Shown here: positions 15,159-23,694 of the stretch, in pieces
How the letters are laid out: each line of letters starts with the position of its first letter
Numbering within the stretch: the first letter of the stretch is position 1
Assembly: GCA_964583765.1 (NCBI GenBank)
Contig: CAZOWW010000039.1
Coordinates: forward strand, 1-40,172
Length of the DNA stretch: 40,172 nt
Direction: 5' to 3'
Origin: CAZOWW01 sp964583765
GTDB taxonomy: Bacteria; Actinomycetota; Actinomycetes; Actinomycetales; Kineosporiaceae
Translations under genes and position numbers: made by a program
The notes under the pieces: model-generated
What the model saw: the letters and a program-made list of their open reading frames with translations, nothing else
What the model was told of the DNA's origin: nothing
Databases searched by the model: none

Positions 15159-16030
15159 GCATGGACGAGCACACGGCCCCGCGGAGGGACCGGAGGGAAG
15201 GGTCCCGGCGGCGGGAATGGGCCCGTACGGCCGCGGTCCTCGCCGTGCTCCTGGTCGTCCTCTACCCGCTGTTGTGGATGGTCGGGACGTCGTTGAAGTC
15301 GCACACCGAGGTCAACAACAACGTGGGGCTGCTGCCGCATCACGTGACCTGGAGCAACTACCACGACGGCTGGTTCGGGCTGAGCGTGAGCTTCGGCCAC
15401 TTCTTCTGGAACAGCACCGTGATCGCGACCTCGGTCGTGGCCGGCAACGTGGTCTCGTGCCTGCTCGCCGCCTACGCCTTCGCCCGGCTGCGGTTCCCGC
15501 TGCGCGGGATGTGGTTCGCGGTGACCATCGGCACCCTGCTGCTGCCGCACCACGTGCTGCTGATCCCGCAGTACATCCTGTTCAAGCACTTCGGCTGGAT
15601 CAATACCCCTCTGCCGCTGATCGTGCCGAAGTTCCTTGCCACGGAGGCCTTCTTCGTCTTCCTCATGGTGCAGTTCATCCGGGGGATCCCCACGGACCTC
15701 GACGCGGCCGCGAAGATCGACGGCTGCGGCACCCTCGGCGTCTTCCGCCACGTGATCCTGCCGCTGTGCCGACCCGCACTGGTGACCACCGCGATCTTCT
15801 CGTTCATCTGGACCTGGAACGACTTCCTGCTGCAGCTGATCTACCTCAACGGGGTGGACAGTTTCACCGTGCCCGTGGCGCTGCGCGTCTTCCTGGACTC
15901 CGGCGGGGAGAACTCGGTGGGCCCCCTGTTCGCGATGTCGCTGCTGTCCCTGCTGCCGGTGTTCCTCTTCTTCGCGGCGTTCCAGCGTCTGATCGTCGAG
16001 GGCATCAACACCAGCGGCCTGAAGGGATGA
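15155..16030 (+). CDS. Sugar ABC importer, permease 2 (CUT1, MalG-like)
   Basis: 291 residues. The first ATG (15155) overlaps the stop of permease 1; another ATG two codons later is possible. Membrane segments start at about residue 24 (TAAVLAVLLVVLYPLLWMVGTSLK). The motif LRFPLRGMWFAVTIGTLLLPHHVLLIPQYILF and the EAA loop DAAAKIDGCGTLGVFRHVILP are standard for MalG-type permeases, as is the C-terminal FFAAFQRLIVEGINTSGLKG. It pairs with permease 1 to form the channel of the importer. Confidence 0.93.
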   Translation: MSMDEHTAPRRDRREGSRRREWARTAAVLAVLLVVLYPLLWMVGTSLKSHTEVNNNVGLLPHHVTWSNYHDGWFGLSVSFGHFFWNSTVIATSVVAGNVVSCLLAAYAFARLRFPLRGMWFAVTIGTLLLPHHVLLIPQYILFKHFGWINTPLPLIVPKFLATEAFFVFLMVQFIRGIPTDLDAAAKIDGCGTLGVFRHVILPLCRPALVTTAIFSFIWTWNDFLLQLIYLNGVDSFTVPVALRVFLDSGGENSVGPLFAMSLLSLLPVFLFFAAFQRLIVEGINTSGLKG

Positions 16031-16034
16031 GGAT

Positions 16035-16652
16035 GTGGAGCCGCAGTTCGGACCGGATCTGCCCGTCGAACGGCCGGGCTGGCGGGAGACCCTGACCGGG
16101 GCCACCGACCTGGCCCTGGTCGGGATCGGGGTGCTGGTGCTGAGCCTGCCCGTGCTCACCGCACCGGCGGCCGTGACCGCGGGGTCGGCCGCCGCGGCGC
16201 ACTGGTGCCGGGAACGCGACCTGCCCCGGACCACCCACCTGCTGCGGATCTTCCGGCGCGGGCTACGGCCGGGGCTCCTGCCGGCGGTGGTCGTGGCGGC
16301 GCTGTTCGTGGTGCTCGTGGTGGATCTGCGCGCCGTGGTCGCCGGGGCGGTGCCCGGCGGAGCGCTCCTCGGCGTGGCAGAACTGGGATGCGCCGCGGCG
16401 GCGCTGACCGTCCTCGGCCTGGCCGTGGTGCGCGCCGGGGCGCGGCCGGGTGTGCCCTGGGCCGACGCCGTCCGGTGGGCGCTGCGCACCGCCCGGCGTC
16501 ATCCGCGGTGCGCGGTGGCGGTGTTCGCCGTCGAACTGGGCGCCGGGCTGATCGCCGTGTTCGTGCCGGTGACCGCCCCGCTGGCCCTGGGGTACGCCCT
16601 GCTCGGGCTGCATGCGGTCACCGGGAGGAGCGTGCTCACGGACGAGGACTGA
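16035..16652 (+). CDS. YesL-like (DUF624) membrane protein
   Basis: 205 residues from a GTG at 16035, 4 bases after the permease stop; AAGGG lies 8 bases before it. Four to five hydrophobic segments are evident: LALVGIGVLVLSLPVLTAPA, LLPAVVVAALFVVLVVDL, a stretch ending in LTVLGLAVVRAG, and AVAVFAVELGAGLIAVFVPV. The pattern of LSLPVLTAPAAVTAG followed by a cytoplasmic arginine-rich loop resembles YesL/DUF624 proteins that sit next to CUT1 importers for plant polysaccharide fragments. Their role is unknown, perhaps helping the transporter. The family call rests on pattern and position. Confidence 0.75.
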   Translation: MEPQFGPDLPVERPGWRETLTGATDLALVGIGVLVLSLPVLTAPAAVTAGSAAAAHWCRERDLPRTTHLLRIFRRGLRPGLLPAVVVAALFVVLVVDLRAVVAGAVPGGALLGVAELGCAAAALTVLGLAVVRAGARPGVPWADAVRWALRTARRHPRCAVAVFAVELGAGLIAVFVPVTAPLALGYALLGLHAVTGRSVLTDED

Positions 16653-16687
16653 ACTCCTGGGACGACAGGGTCCTGAGGGGGACGCCG

Positions 16688-17257
16688 TCAGCGGGCCAGG
16701 CTGAAGCCGGGTACGCAGGGCCAGCCGTGCGGCGGGGTGCGCAGCAGGTACGCGAGTGCTGACACGACCGCGACCGAGAGCATCCAGCGAGCGGCCCGCT
16801 CCAGCATGCCGTCGGAGTCCAGGCCCAGCCCCACGTGTCCCCACCAGGGCAGCAACGGGACACCTGGTCCGCGGTGGTCCCAGTGCGAGGCCTTGCCGAA
16901 GACGAAGTCGCCGAGCAGGTGCGAGGCCCAGCCGACGAGCGCCCCGAGCAGAGCCAGGCGCCACAGGCCGTGGACCGGGAGCGCCTGCAGCCCCAACAGT
17001 GCGGCGAGCGGGAGGCCCCACCAGTGGCTGATCCCGCGGTGCTGCAGCGGGCCACCCGCGCCGAGCCACTCGTCGGGCAGGAACCGGTCGAGCAGGCGCC
17101 ACCAGCGGTGCTGGTCCATGTCCGGGGACAGCGACCCGCCCGCGATGGCTCCGGCGGCGGCGGTGGCGGTGACGGCCCCCAGGGGCGTGGCCCCGACGAG
17201 TACCGAGAAGCCGAGGCCGGTGAGCACGCCGAACAGGTGGTGGCCGCTGCGGGTCAA
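16688..17257 (-). CDS. YdjM/DUF457-type membrane-bound metal-dependent hydrolase
   Basis: 189 residues from a TTG at 17257, chosen because GAGAGGA lies 8 bases before it; an in-frame GTG at 17290 has a poorer site. Several hydrophobic helices surround His/Asp motifs: TRSGHHLFGVLTGL at the start, GGSLSPDMDQHRWWR, LQHRGISHWWGLPLAALLG and VGWASHLLGDFVFGKASHW. This pattern (H...PDxD...HRGxSH...HxxxD) matches the YdjM/DUF457 family of inner-membrane proteins, called metal-dependent hydrolases from their motifs and of unclear substrate. It converges on the YesL-like gene from the right (35 bp gap) and diverges from the ECF sigma gene. Confidence 0.8.
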   Translation of the reverse strand: MTRSGHHLFGVLTGLGFSVLVGATPLGAVTATAAAGAIAGGSLSPDMDQHRWWRLLDRFLPDEWLGAGGPLQHRGISHWWGLPLAALLGLQALPVHGLWRLALLGALVGWASHLLGDFVFGKASHWDHRGPGVPLLPWWGHVGLGLDSDGMLERAARWMLSVAVVSALAYLLRTPPHGWPCVPGFSLAR

Positions 17258-17669
17258 CGGGGCAGTCCTCTCCGACCGGTCGCATGCCACTGGACCGGGC
17301 GCTCTCGGGGGAACGGGACACTGCGGGGGAACGGTTACGGAGACGGTGCAGGCGTGCCGAACCGGTGACGGGCCGACACGGCAGGAGGATACGACCAGGC
17401 GGTGACGAGCCCGCGGGCCGCCCGTGGTCTCATCATTGTCGCCGGCGCCGATCGAGTTCGTGATCAGGTCGGTCGGCGACGGCAGCGTGACGGCAGGGCG
17501 GAACAGTGGGAAACGGCAGGGACGGGACGTCGGTCGCACCGGCGGACAACCGGACACCAGGGAGCCGACGGGCGCGGCGCGTCGGTAACACGGTCGGAAA
17601 CCGCAGCGCTTGCGGGTTGGAGGCGTGCACCGTGGGAGGCCTGTGTACCAGAGAACAGGACGGGTGGAT
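17258..17669. promoter_or_regulatory. Divergent promoter region of the DUF457 and ECF sigma genes
   Basis: About 410 bases without a credible gene. Two direct repeats of GGGGGAACGG (near 17305-17315 and 17325-17334) contain GGAAC, a typical -35 core for ECF sigma factors, though I could not place a convincing -10. A small inverted repeat CCGCA-GCGCT-TGCGG lies near 17601-17615. ECF genes often autoregulate, so the repeats are candidates for its own promoter. Confidence 0.35.
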
Positions 17670-18299
17670 GTGTGGGACGCGTCGCACGTGACCACCTCGA
17701 TGGGCTCCGGGGACGAGGCCACCGACCAGCACGTGAGTGACGCCCAGGCCGGGGACGAGTATGCCTTCGGCGTGCTCTACCGGAACCTGCATCCACCGCT
17801 GTTGCGGTACCTGCGGGTCCTGGTGGGGACCGACGCCGAGGACGTCGCGGCCGAGACCTGGGTGCAGGTCTGCCGCGACCTGCGCCGCTTCCACGGTGGG
17901 CTGCCGGCCTTCCGGGGGTGGGTCACCACGATCGGGCGCAATCGGGCGCTCGACCACCTCCGTGCGGCCCGGCGCAGGCCGGTGTCCCTGGCCCCACCGG
18001 AGGAGATCACGATGTCCACCACCGTCCCGGACGTCGCCGAGGTGGTCGCCTCCACGCTGGCCACCCGGGACGCCCTCGAGATGGTCGCGAGCCTGCCTCG
18101 CGAGCAGGCCGAGGCGATCATGTTGCGGGTCGTGCTCGACCTGGACGCCAACACGGCGGGAGCGATCCTCGGGCGTCGGGCGGGGGCGGTGCGGACGGCG
18201 GCGCACCGGGGACTGCGTGCGCTGGCACGTCGCATGGAGGAGGACCGGACCCGTGAACGGGACGGTTCCGCCGGTACGGGCGGGGGCAGCAATGCGTGA
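17670..18299 (+). CDS. ECF-type RNA polymerase sigma factor
   Basis: 209 residues if started at the GTG 17670 (AGGA nine bases before); starts at 17610, 17664 or 17700 are also in frame. Region 2 is visible as YAFGVLYRNLHPPLLRYLRVLVG, DVAAETWVQVCRDLRRF and FRGWVTTIGRNRALDHLRAARR; region 4 as DALEMVASLPREQAEAIMLRVV and TAGAILGRRAGAVRTAAHRGLRALAR, a helix-turn-helix for the -35 element. The membrane protein gene 33 bp downstream has features of an actinobacterial anti-sigma partner. The stimulus is unknown; control by that partner is likely. Confidence 0.9.
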   Translation: MWDASHVTTSMGSGDEATDQHVSDAQAGDEYAFGVLYRNLHPPLLRYLRVLVGTDAEDVAAETWVQVCRDLRRFHGGLPAFRGWVTTIGRNRALDHLRAARRRPVSLAPPEEITMSTTVPDVAEVVASTLATRDALEMVASLPREQAEAIMLRVVLDLDANTAGAILGRRAGAVRTAAHRGLRALARRMEEDRTRERDGSAGTGGGSNA

Positions 18300-18332
18300 A
18301 GGACACGGTCGGAGCCGTGCGGAGGTGTCGTC

Positions 18333-19409
18333 ATGAGCCGGTCCGGGCCACGCACGGGCCCACAGCACGGAGAAGGCCTTCCCGGGGACCAGGGGAACCT
18401 GCGTCCGAACGGCCGGGCCGAGGCGCGAGTGGAGTTCCCCGAGCTCACGAGCCTGTTCGACGCCCTGACCGCGCCGGGCACCCCGGAGGAACTCGCGGAT
18501 GCCCCGGCCGCGCTCGCCGTCTTCCGACGACCCGCGACCGGCACCGCGATCCGGTCGATCCGGGCCACCCCCCTGACCTGGCTGCGACGCACCCTGATCG
18601 CCAAAGTCCTGGTGACGACCGCGGCCGGGGCGGCCACCGTGGGCGCGGTCGCGATGACCGCGAGCGTGAGCGGTCACTCCGGCCGGCCGCACTCGTCCCG
18701 CACCACCGCAGCGACCCTGCCGTCCCGGACCCGCGCGCCCTCCGAGCACGTCACCACCGCACGGTCCACCCGCACCGGCAGCACGGCCGCCTCGACCATC
18801 ACCCAGTTCTGCCGGGAGTGGCTGCTCGCGGCGGACGGCGAGCGAACATTCCTGCACGATTCGGTCGCCGGTGCCCAGGTCCTGGACCTGGCCGGCGGCA
18901 CCGACCAGGTCGACGGCTACTGCGTCGGCGTCGTCGGGGGCATGCCGACCTGCGCCGTGGTGCCTCCCCGGGCCGGCACCCTCGCGAGCGACAGGTCCGG
19001 AGGAAGGAACCTCTGGTTCACCGAATGGTGCCCGAGCACCCAGACCTGGACCGCGCAGCCCTACCCCGGGCAGGCCACGGGCCAGATGACCTGCGACCCG
19101 GAGACCGGCATGTGCCAATGGCAGTCCGGGACGGGCGGCGGTGACGGCGGGCAGGACGGGCACGGGACCCGGCAGCCCGACTACGGGCCGACGCGCACCG
19201 GGTACCCGCCCCAGGAGACGTCCTACCCGACGCCCTCCTCCGCGGTCCCGTCGTATCCGCAGGAGCCCTCCCCGACCCAGACCTCCCAGGGGGAGTCACA
19301 TCTCACCCAGAACCCCGGGACAGCCACATCCGGAGCGGACGGCGGGAACAGTGCACGCCCCACCGGCCCGAACGGCGGCGGCGAGGGGGCCCCGCCGAGC
19401 GGTCAGTGA
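18333..19409 (+). CDS. Single-pass membrane protein with Cys-containing outer domain, probable anti-sigma partner
   Basis: 358 residues, ATG at 18333 preceded by GGAGG. Residues 35-68 (ELTSLFDALTAPGTPEELAD...AVFRR) match the short cytoplasmic segment found in actinobacterial proteins encoded just after ECF sigma genes, which probably binds the sigma factor; there is no zinc HxxxCxxC motif. A membrane helix spans about residues 89-111. The outer part has six or so Cys (QFCREW, GYCVGVV, PTCAVV, EWCPST, MTCDPE, MCQWQS), which suggests disulfides or redox sensing, and a Pro/Ser/Thr/Gly-rich tail of about 100 residues that could cross the wall. Anti-sigma function is inferred from context and the N-terminal pattern. 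Confidence 0.7.
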   Translation: MSRSGPRTGPQHGEGLPGDQGNLRPNGRAEARVEFPELTSLFDALTAPGTPEELADAPAALAVFRRPATGTAIRSIRATPLTWLRRTLIAKVLVTTAAGAATVGAVAMTASVSGHSGRPHSSRTTAATLPSRTRAPSEHVTTARSTRTGSTAASTITQFCREWLLAADGERTFLHDSVAGAQVLDLAGGTDQVDGYCVGVVGGMPTCAVVPPRAGTLASDRSGGRNLWFTEWCPSTQTWTAQPYPGQATGQMTCDPETGMCQWQSGTGGGDGGQDGHGTRQPDYGPTRTGYPPQETSYPTPSSAVPSYPQEPSPTQTSQGESHLTQNPGTATSGADGGNSARPTGPNGGGEGAPPSGQ

Positions 19410-19457
19410 CGTTGCTGGTCATGCCCGGCCACCGGCAGATCGCTCGCCGAGGACCTC

Positions 19458-19475
19458 GGAGGCCGATCGACCTCC
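19458..19475. terminator. Hairpin between convergent genes
   Basis: GGAGG-CCGATCGA-CCTCC, next to the near-perfect palindrome CCGAGG-A-CCTCGG (about 19447-19459), lies in the 78-bp gap between the anti-sigma-like gene and the sensor GGDEF-EAL gene, which converge. It could stop transcription from both sides; no T-tract is present. Confidence 0.3.
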
Positions 19476-19487
19476 CGGACGGCGTGC

Positions 19488-22400
19488 TCAGGCCGGCGGG
19501 CGCAACCTGGCGCCGTCGTCGGCGAGGAATGCTGCGGCCTCCTCGGCGGCCACCGGCCGGGAGAAGAGGAAGCCCTGGCCGTACTGGCAGCCCAGCTGGG
19601 CCAGTTGCACGCACTGGTCCGGGGTCTCGATCCCCTCGGCGATGAGTTCCAGCCCGAGGTTGGCGCCCATGGCCACGATCGTGCGGACGAGTTCCTGGCT
19701 CTTGCGCACGGTACCCATGCGCGAGACGAAGGAGCGGTCGATCTTGAGCGCATCGATGGGCAGCTGGTGCAGGGCCTCGAGCGAGGAGTACCCCGTCCCG
19801 AAGTCGTCGATGTGCACCTCGACGCCCAGCCCGTGGATCCGGGCGAGCAGGTCCCGGGCCAGGGCGGCGTCGTGCATGATCACACCCTCGGTGATCTCCA
19901 CCGCGAGACAGGAGGGGTCGAGGTTCCCCTCCTCCAGGCAACTGCGCAGGTTCTCCAGCAGCCGCCCGTGCCAGAACTGACGGTTGGAGACGTTGACACT
20001 GATCCGCACCTGAGGTCCGGCGATCCCGGCGAGCTGCCACTGCCGTAACTGGCGGCAGGCCGCGCGGAGCACCCAGCTGTCGATCGGGGCGATGAGTCCG
20101 CTGGCCTCGGCGACCGGGACGAAGTCGACCGGCGCGACCAGCCCGCGGACGGGGTGCCGCCAGCGCACCAGCGCCTCGAATCCGGACGGCGTGCACTCGG
20201 GCAGCCGCACCAGCGGCTGGTAGTGCACCTCCAGCTCCCCGCCCTCGATCGCCCGGCGCAGTTCGGACTCCACCCGCAGCCGACCCACGGCCCGGGCGTG
20301 CATCCGGGAGTCGAACACCGCATGGGTGCCCCGCTCCCGGGCCTTGGCCCAGTACATGGCCGTGTCGGCGTCCCGCACCACGTCCTCGGCCCGCCGGGGA
20401 CCCAGCGTGCTCAGGGTGATCCCGATGCTCGCGGTGACCACGACCTCCTGGCCCTCCACGAAGTACGGCTGCTCGATGATCCGGTGGAGGCGCTCGGCGA
20501 TCGTGCGGTGACCGTCCACGTCCGTGAGGTCCTCGACGAGCAACCCGAACTCGTCGCCGCCGAACCGGGCCGCGGTGTCCGTGCCTCGTAGCTGCGCGGT
20601 GACGCGCTCGGCGACCTGCCGCAGGAGGGCGTCCCCGGCGATGTGACCCAGGCTGTCATTGACGACCTTGAAGTCGTCGAGGTCCAGGAGGAGGACGGCG
20701 AAGTGCAGTTCGGGGTGCCGGGGCAGCCGCGCGATGGCATGGCGGAGCCGGTCCAGGAACAGCGTGCGGTTCGGCAACCCGGTGAGTTCGTCGAACAGGG
20801 CGGCGCGTTCGAGCCGGTCCTCGCGTTCGCGCAGGGACTCCAACAGGGCCTCGCGTTCGAGGGCCACCGCGAGCAGCGCCGTCCACTGGCTCATCGTGTC
20901 GCGGCCGGTGGGCGCCCACGGTTCCAGCGGTCCGACGAGTGCAAGGAATCCCCGGTCGGCGTCCTTGCTCCGCAAAGGTGCGACGAAGAGGAAGTCCCTG
21001 CCGTCCGTGGGCACCGCGGCGACCAGGTCGGCGGGCGGGAACCGGCGCACCGGCAGCCGGTCGCTGCAGGGCACGATGCTCGCCGTACCCGAACCGTCCG
21101 CGGACCGCTCGACCCGCGCGCGGGGCCCGTCCCGGTGGAAGGACCCCACCACCACGATCTCGGAGCTGCCGGACGTCCCCGGGCGGCCGGAGGGCTCGGT
21201 CCCGGTGACGGTTCCCGGCCCGGCGACGGTCCCCGGGCCGGCGGGCGCCTCGGTGGATCCGGGGAGCCACAGGCCCAGGCATCCGCTGCGGGCGCGGGTC
21301 CCCTCCAGCCACTCCAGTTCCCGGGGGTCCTCCTCGTGGCTGCGCAGGAGATCCATGCTCACCGCGTACTGCATGGCGAAGGTCGCCTCGAAGTGGTCGC
21401 CCTCGTGATGCTGGGCGCGGGTCTGGGCGTGGGCGAGGAGCAGCACGAGCTCCTGCAGACAGTCCTCCACGCGCTCGGCCGCCGCCCGGTCCGCCGAGCG
21501 GGCCCGCTTGAGCCACCGACCGTAGATGCGCAGCGCGCGCATCACGTCGACGAGGTGCTCGGGCCGGTCCTGCGCCTGGCACAGCTCCACGAACACATCA
21601 CGCGCCGGGGTCAGGTCGGGCAGCGGCTGCGCCTCGAAGGCCGCCTCGACGGCCTGCGTGAACAGCCGCGCGGCCATGTCGAGCAGATCCGGGTCGCTGG
21701 CGGGCCAGAAGGGGTCGCCGCCGTAGATCTCGCCGAGACGATCGGCGAGTTCCTGGGCACATGTCACCCGGACGGCGCGGTCGGTCTGCAGCGCGCCGAT
21801 GAAGGTGGATGACGGGCAGCCGCAGGACTCGCGGGGCATGAACGTGGTGGGCACGTGGTGCGGCACCGCAGGGACGTCCTCGCCCGCGATCAGGCGCAGG
21901 AGCAGATCCGCGGCCAGGGCACCGACGTCCTCGACGTCCTGACGGACACTGGCCAGCCCGGGGGTCTGGTACACGGCCGCGGCCACGTCGTCGAAGCCGA
22001 TCACCGCCTGGGCCTCCGGCACGGGGTGCCCGGCCTGTGCGAGTTCCCGGATCAGGCCCATCGCGTTGAGGTCGTTGCCCGTCAGCACCGCGGTGGAGGG
22101 CATTCCGGCCGCCACGAGGGCCCGTGCGGCGGCCTCGCCCCCGGCGATCTGGTTGTTGTCCGTGTCGATCACCAGAGCGGGATCCGGGGTGATCCCCTGC
22201 GCCCGGAGTTCTTCGAGATAGGCGTCCCGGCGCTCGAGGATGTCCCGCTGGTGGAGGTTCCCCGCGAAGGCGATCCGGCGGTGACCATGCTGGACAAGAT
22301 GGCGGATCGCCGCCCGGGCGCCGTTGCGGTTGTCCGGCAGCACGCTGGGGCAGGCGAACTCGGGGACGGACTCGCTGATGAGCACCACAGGCTTGCCAGC

Positions 22401-22661
22401 CGCCCGCAGTGCCCGCAGATAGTCCGGGCTCACCGCCTTGAGGACGACGACGAAGCCGTCGACACGGTCCCAGGCCACCTCGTGCCGGAAGTCGGGCGCA
22501 TCGGGGAGGTCCCACACGACGGTGCCCGCCTCGAGGGTCTGCACCGCGAGCACCCGTGCCGACGCAGCGGCTGCGGCGCGCCCCATGCCGCCTATCAGAT
22601 ACCCGAAATAGAGCCCGCCGAAGGACGTGGACAGGACGCCGATGGTGGGACCGTGATCCAC
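19488..22661 (-). CDS. LacI-fold sensor with GGDEF and EAL domains (bifunctional c-di-GMP enzyme)
   Basis: 1057 residues from the GTG at 22661, which has GGCAGGAG nine bases before it; a TTG at 22670 would touch that site. Residues 5-280 form a periplasmic-binding-like domain of the LacI type (PTIGVLSTSFGG, VDGFVVVLKAVS, NRNGARAAIRHLVQHGHRRIAF, VLTGNDLNAMGL, VIGFDDVAAAVYQTPGLASV) without helix-turn-helix, signal peptide or membrane helix, so it should sense a ligand in the cytoplasm. RESCGC follows near residue 290, then a helical and GAF-like region. The GGDEF domain is intact (DELTGLPNR, inhibitory-site RGTD, RFGGDEF near 700). The EAL domain has all expected residues (FEALVRW near 829, VNVSN, EITE, DDFGTGYSSL, LKIDRSF, EGIET, GQGFLFSRP). 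It could make and degrade c-di-GMP; net activity is unknown. Confidence 0.93.
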   Translation of the reverse strand: MDHGPTIGVLSTSFGGLYFGYLIGGMGRAAAAASARVLAVQTLEAGTVVWDLPDAPDFRHEVAWDRVDGFVVVLKAVSPDYLRALRAAGKPVVLISESVPEFACPSVLPDNRNGARAAIRHLVQHGHRRIAFAGNLHQRDILERRDAYLEELRAQGITPDPALVIDTDNNQIAGGEAAARALVAAGMPSTAVLTGNDLNAMGLIRELAQAGHPVPEAQAVIGFDDVAAAVYQTPGLASVRQDVEDVGALAADLLLRLIAGEDVPAVPHHVPTTFMPRESCGCPSSTFIGALQTDRAVRVTCAQELADRLGEIYGGDPFWPASDPDLLDMAARLFTQAVEAAFEAQPLPDLTPARDVFVELCQAQDRPEHLVDVMRALRIYGRWLKRARSADRAAAERVEDCLQELVLLLAHAQTRAQHHEGDHFEATFAMQYAVSMDLLRSHEEDPRELEWLEGTRARSGCLGLWLPGSTEAPAGPGTVAGPGTVTGTEPSGRPGTSGSSEIVVVGSFHRDGPRARVERSADGSGTASIVPCSDRLPVRRFPPADLVAAVPTDGRDFLFVAPLRSKDADRGFLALVGPLEPWAPTGRDTMSQWTALLAVALEREALLESLREREDRLERAALFDELTGLPNRTLFLDRLRHAIARLPRHPELHFAVLLLDLDDFKVVNDSLGHIAGDALLRQVAERVTAQLRGTDTAARFGGDEFGLLVEDLTDVDGHRTIAERLHRIIEQPYFVEGQEVVVTASIGITLSTLGPRRAEDVVRDADTAMYWAKARERGTHAVFDSRMHARAVGRLRVESELRRAIEGGELEVHYQPLVRLPECTPSGFEALVRWRHPVRGLVAPVDFVPVAEASGLIAPIDSWVLRAACRQLRQWQLAGIAGPQVRISVNVSNRQFWHGRLLENLRSCLEEGNLDPSCLAVEITEGVIMHDAALARDLLARIHGLGVEVHIDDFGTGYSSLEALHQLPIDALKIDRSFVSRMGTVRKSQELVRTIVAMGANLGLELIAEGIETPDQCVQLAQLGCQYGQGFLFSRPVAAEEAAAFLADDGARLRPPA

Positions 22662-22818
22662 GCGATCCAACTCCTGCCTGCCTGCCGCCGGCTGCCCTGC
22701 ATACGGGTCCGGGGTCCGTTCCCTGCCTCTGGAACTGTCACAGGGTGCATCGGCTGCATGCGGCGGACCTTGAGCGGCGACGGGCGACCCGGAGCAGGTC
22801 GCCCGGACCGGTGCGGAT

Positions 22819-22892
22819 CACCCGAACTCGGGTACTCGAATCCAGCACACTCGAACCCAGCTCATCTGAACACGGGTCACTCGAATCGCGAC
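22819..22892. repeat. Degenerate 15-bp tandem repeat
   Basis: Units 22833-22847, 22848-22862, 22863-22877 and 22878-22892 share the pattern CACTCGAAYCCAGCN, and a related unit CACCCGAACTCGGG begins at 22819. The array starts in the last codons of the YciO gene and runs into the region upstream of the LacI-fold GGDEF-EAL gene. The first unit contains the inverted repeat ACCCGA-AC-TCGGGT. Confidence 0.7.
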
Positions 22893-23497
22893 GGGTCTCC
22901 CGCGCCGTGCCGCAGGACGATCGGCTCGGGACCCGACAGGTCCACCACCGTCGTGGGCTCCACCCCGCACTCACCGGAGTCGACCACGGCGTCGACCAGA
23001 TGGTCCAGCTCTTCCCTGATCATCCAGCCCTCGGTGAGCGGCTCCTCCTGGCCCGGCAGCAGCAGCGTGGTGGAGAGCAACGGCTCGCCGAGCTCGGTGA
23101 GCAGCGCCTGGGTGACGGTGTGCGCGGGGATGCGGACTCCCACGGTCTGTTTCCGCGGGTGCAGCAGGCGGCGGGGGACCTCGCGGGTGGCGGGCAGGAT
23201 GAACGTGTAGCTGCCCGGCGTGCTGGCCTTCACCAGCCGGAACACCGCATTGCTGACCAGGACGAACTGCCCGAGTTGGGCGAAGTCCCGGCAGACCAGG
23301 GTGAAGTGGTGCCGGTCGTCGAGGTGACGGATGGCCCGGATGCGTTCCAGGCCGTCGCGATTGCCCAACTGACACCCCAGGGCGAAGCAGGAGTCCGTCG
23401 GGTAGGTGATCAGACCGCCGTCCCGGATCAGGTCGACGATCTGGCTCACGGCGCGGGGCTGCGGATTGTCCGGGTGGACGTCGAAGTACCTGGCCAT
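22877..23497 (-). CDS. yciO: YciO protein, Sua5/YciO/YrdC family
   Basis: 206 residues, full length for YciO. It follows the E. coli protein closely: FDVHPDNPQPRAVSQIVDLI, GGLITYPTDSCFALGCQLG, RIRAIRHLDDRHHFTLVCRDFAQL, FRLVKASTPGSYTFILPAT, EVPRRLLHPRKQTVGVRIP, ALLTELGEPLLSTTLLLPG and PTTVVDLSG. The fold binds RNA and ATP; the relative TsaC/Sua5 makes threonylcarbamoyl-AMP for the tRNA modification t6A, while YciO itself has an uncertain role. The PTDS form and C-terminal PTTVVDL distinguish it from TsaC. The ribosome site is weak. It is divergent from the MCP-PilZ gene and appears to be a housekeeping gene inside the signalling cluster. Confidence 0.92.
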   Translation of the reverse strand: MARYFDVHPDNPQPRAVSQIVDLIRDGGLITYPTDSCFALGCQLGNRDGLERIRAIRHLDDRHHFTLVCRDFAQLGQFVLVSNAVFRLVKASTPGSYTFILPATREVPRRLLHPRKQTVGVRIPAHTVTQALLTELGEPLLSTTLLLPGQEEPLTEGWMIREELDHLVDAVVDSGECGVEPTTVVDLSGPEPIVLRHGAGDPSRFE

Positions 23498-23615
23498 GGA
23501 CCGAGCCTAGGCCCCCTGATCGAGGTGACGGGCGTCGCGTGGCCGCGCCGTCGCCGGACGGGCCGTGTCGGCTCGGGATCCCGCCGTCGGACGCCTGTCC
23601 CGGGGGATCCCTCGA

Positions 23616-23662
23616 TGTCGACCCGGGGGGCAAGGTCACGTGTCGACTCGGGGGCAAGGTCA
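23616..23662. repeat. Direct repeat upstream of the MCP-PilZ gene
   Basis: TGTCGACYCGGGGGCAAGGTCA occurs at 23616-23638 (with one extra G) and 23641-23662, a 25-bp period, ending about 33 bases before the ATG at 23695. Spacing of roughly two helical turns on one DNA face suggests either a regulator site or a simple local duplication. Confidence 0.6.
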
Positions 23663-23694
23663 AGTGGAGCCTGCTCGGGGTCGATGAGGAGCGC

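Noticed and set aside
17258..17722. Long N-terminal extension of the DUF457 protein
   Set aside because: It overlaps the divergent promoter region, looks non-coding, and the family motifs begin right after the TTG at 17257, which has a good ribosome site.
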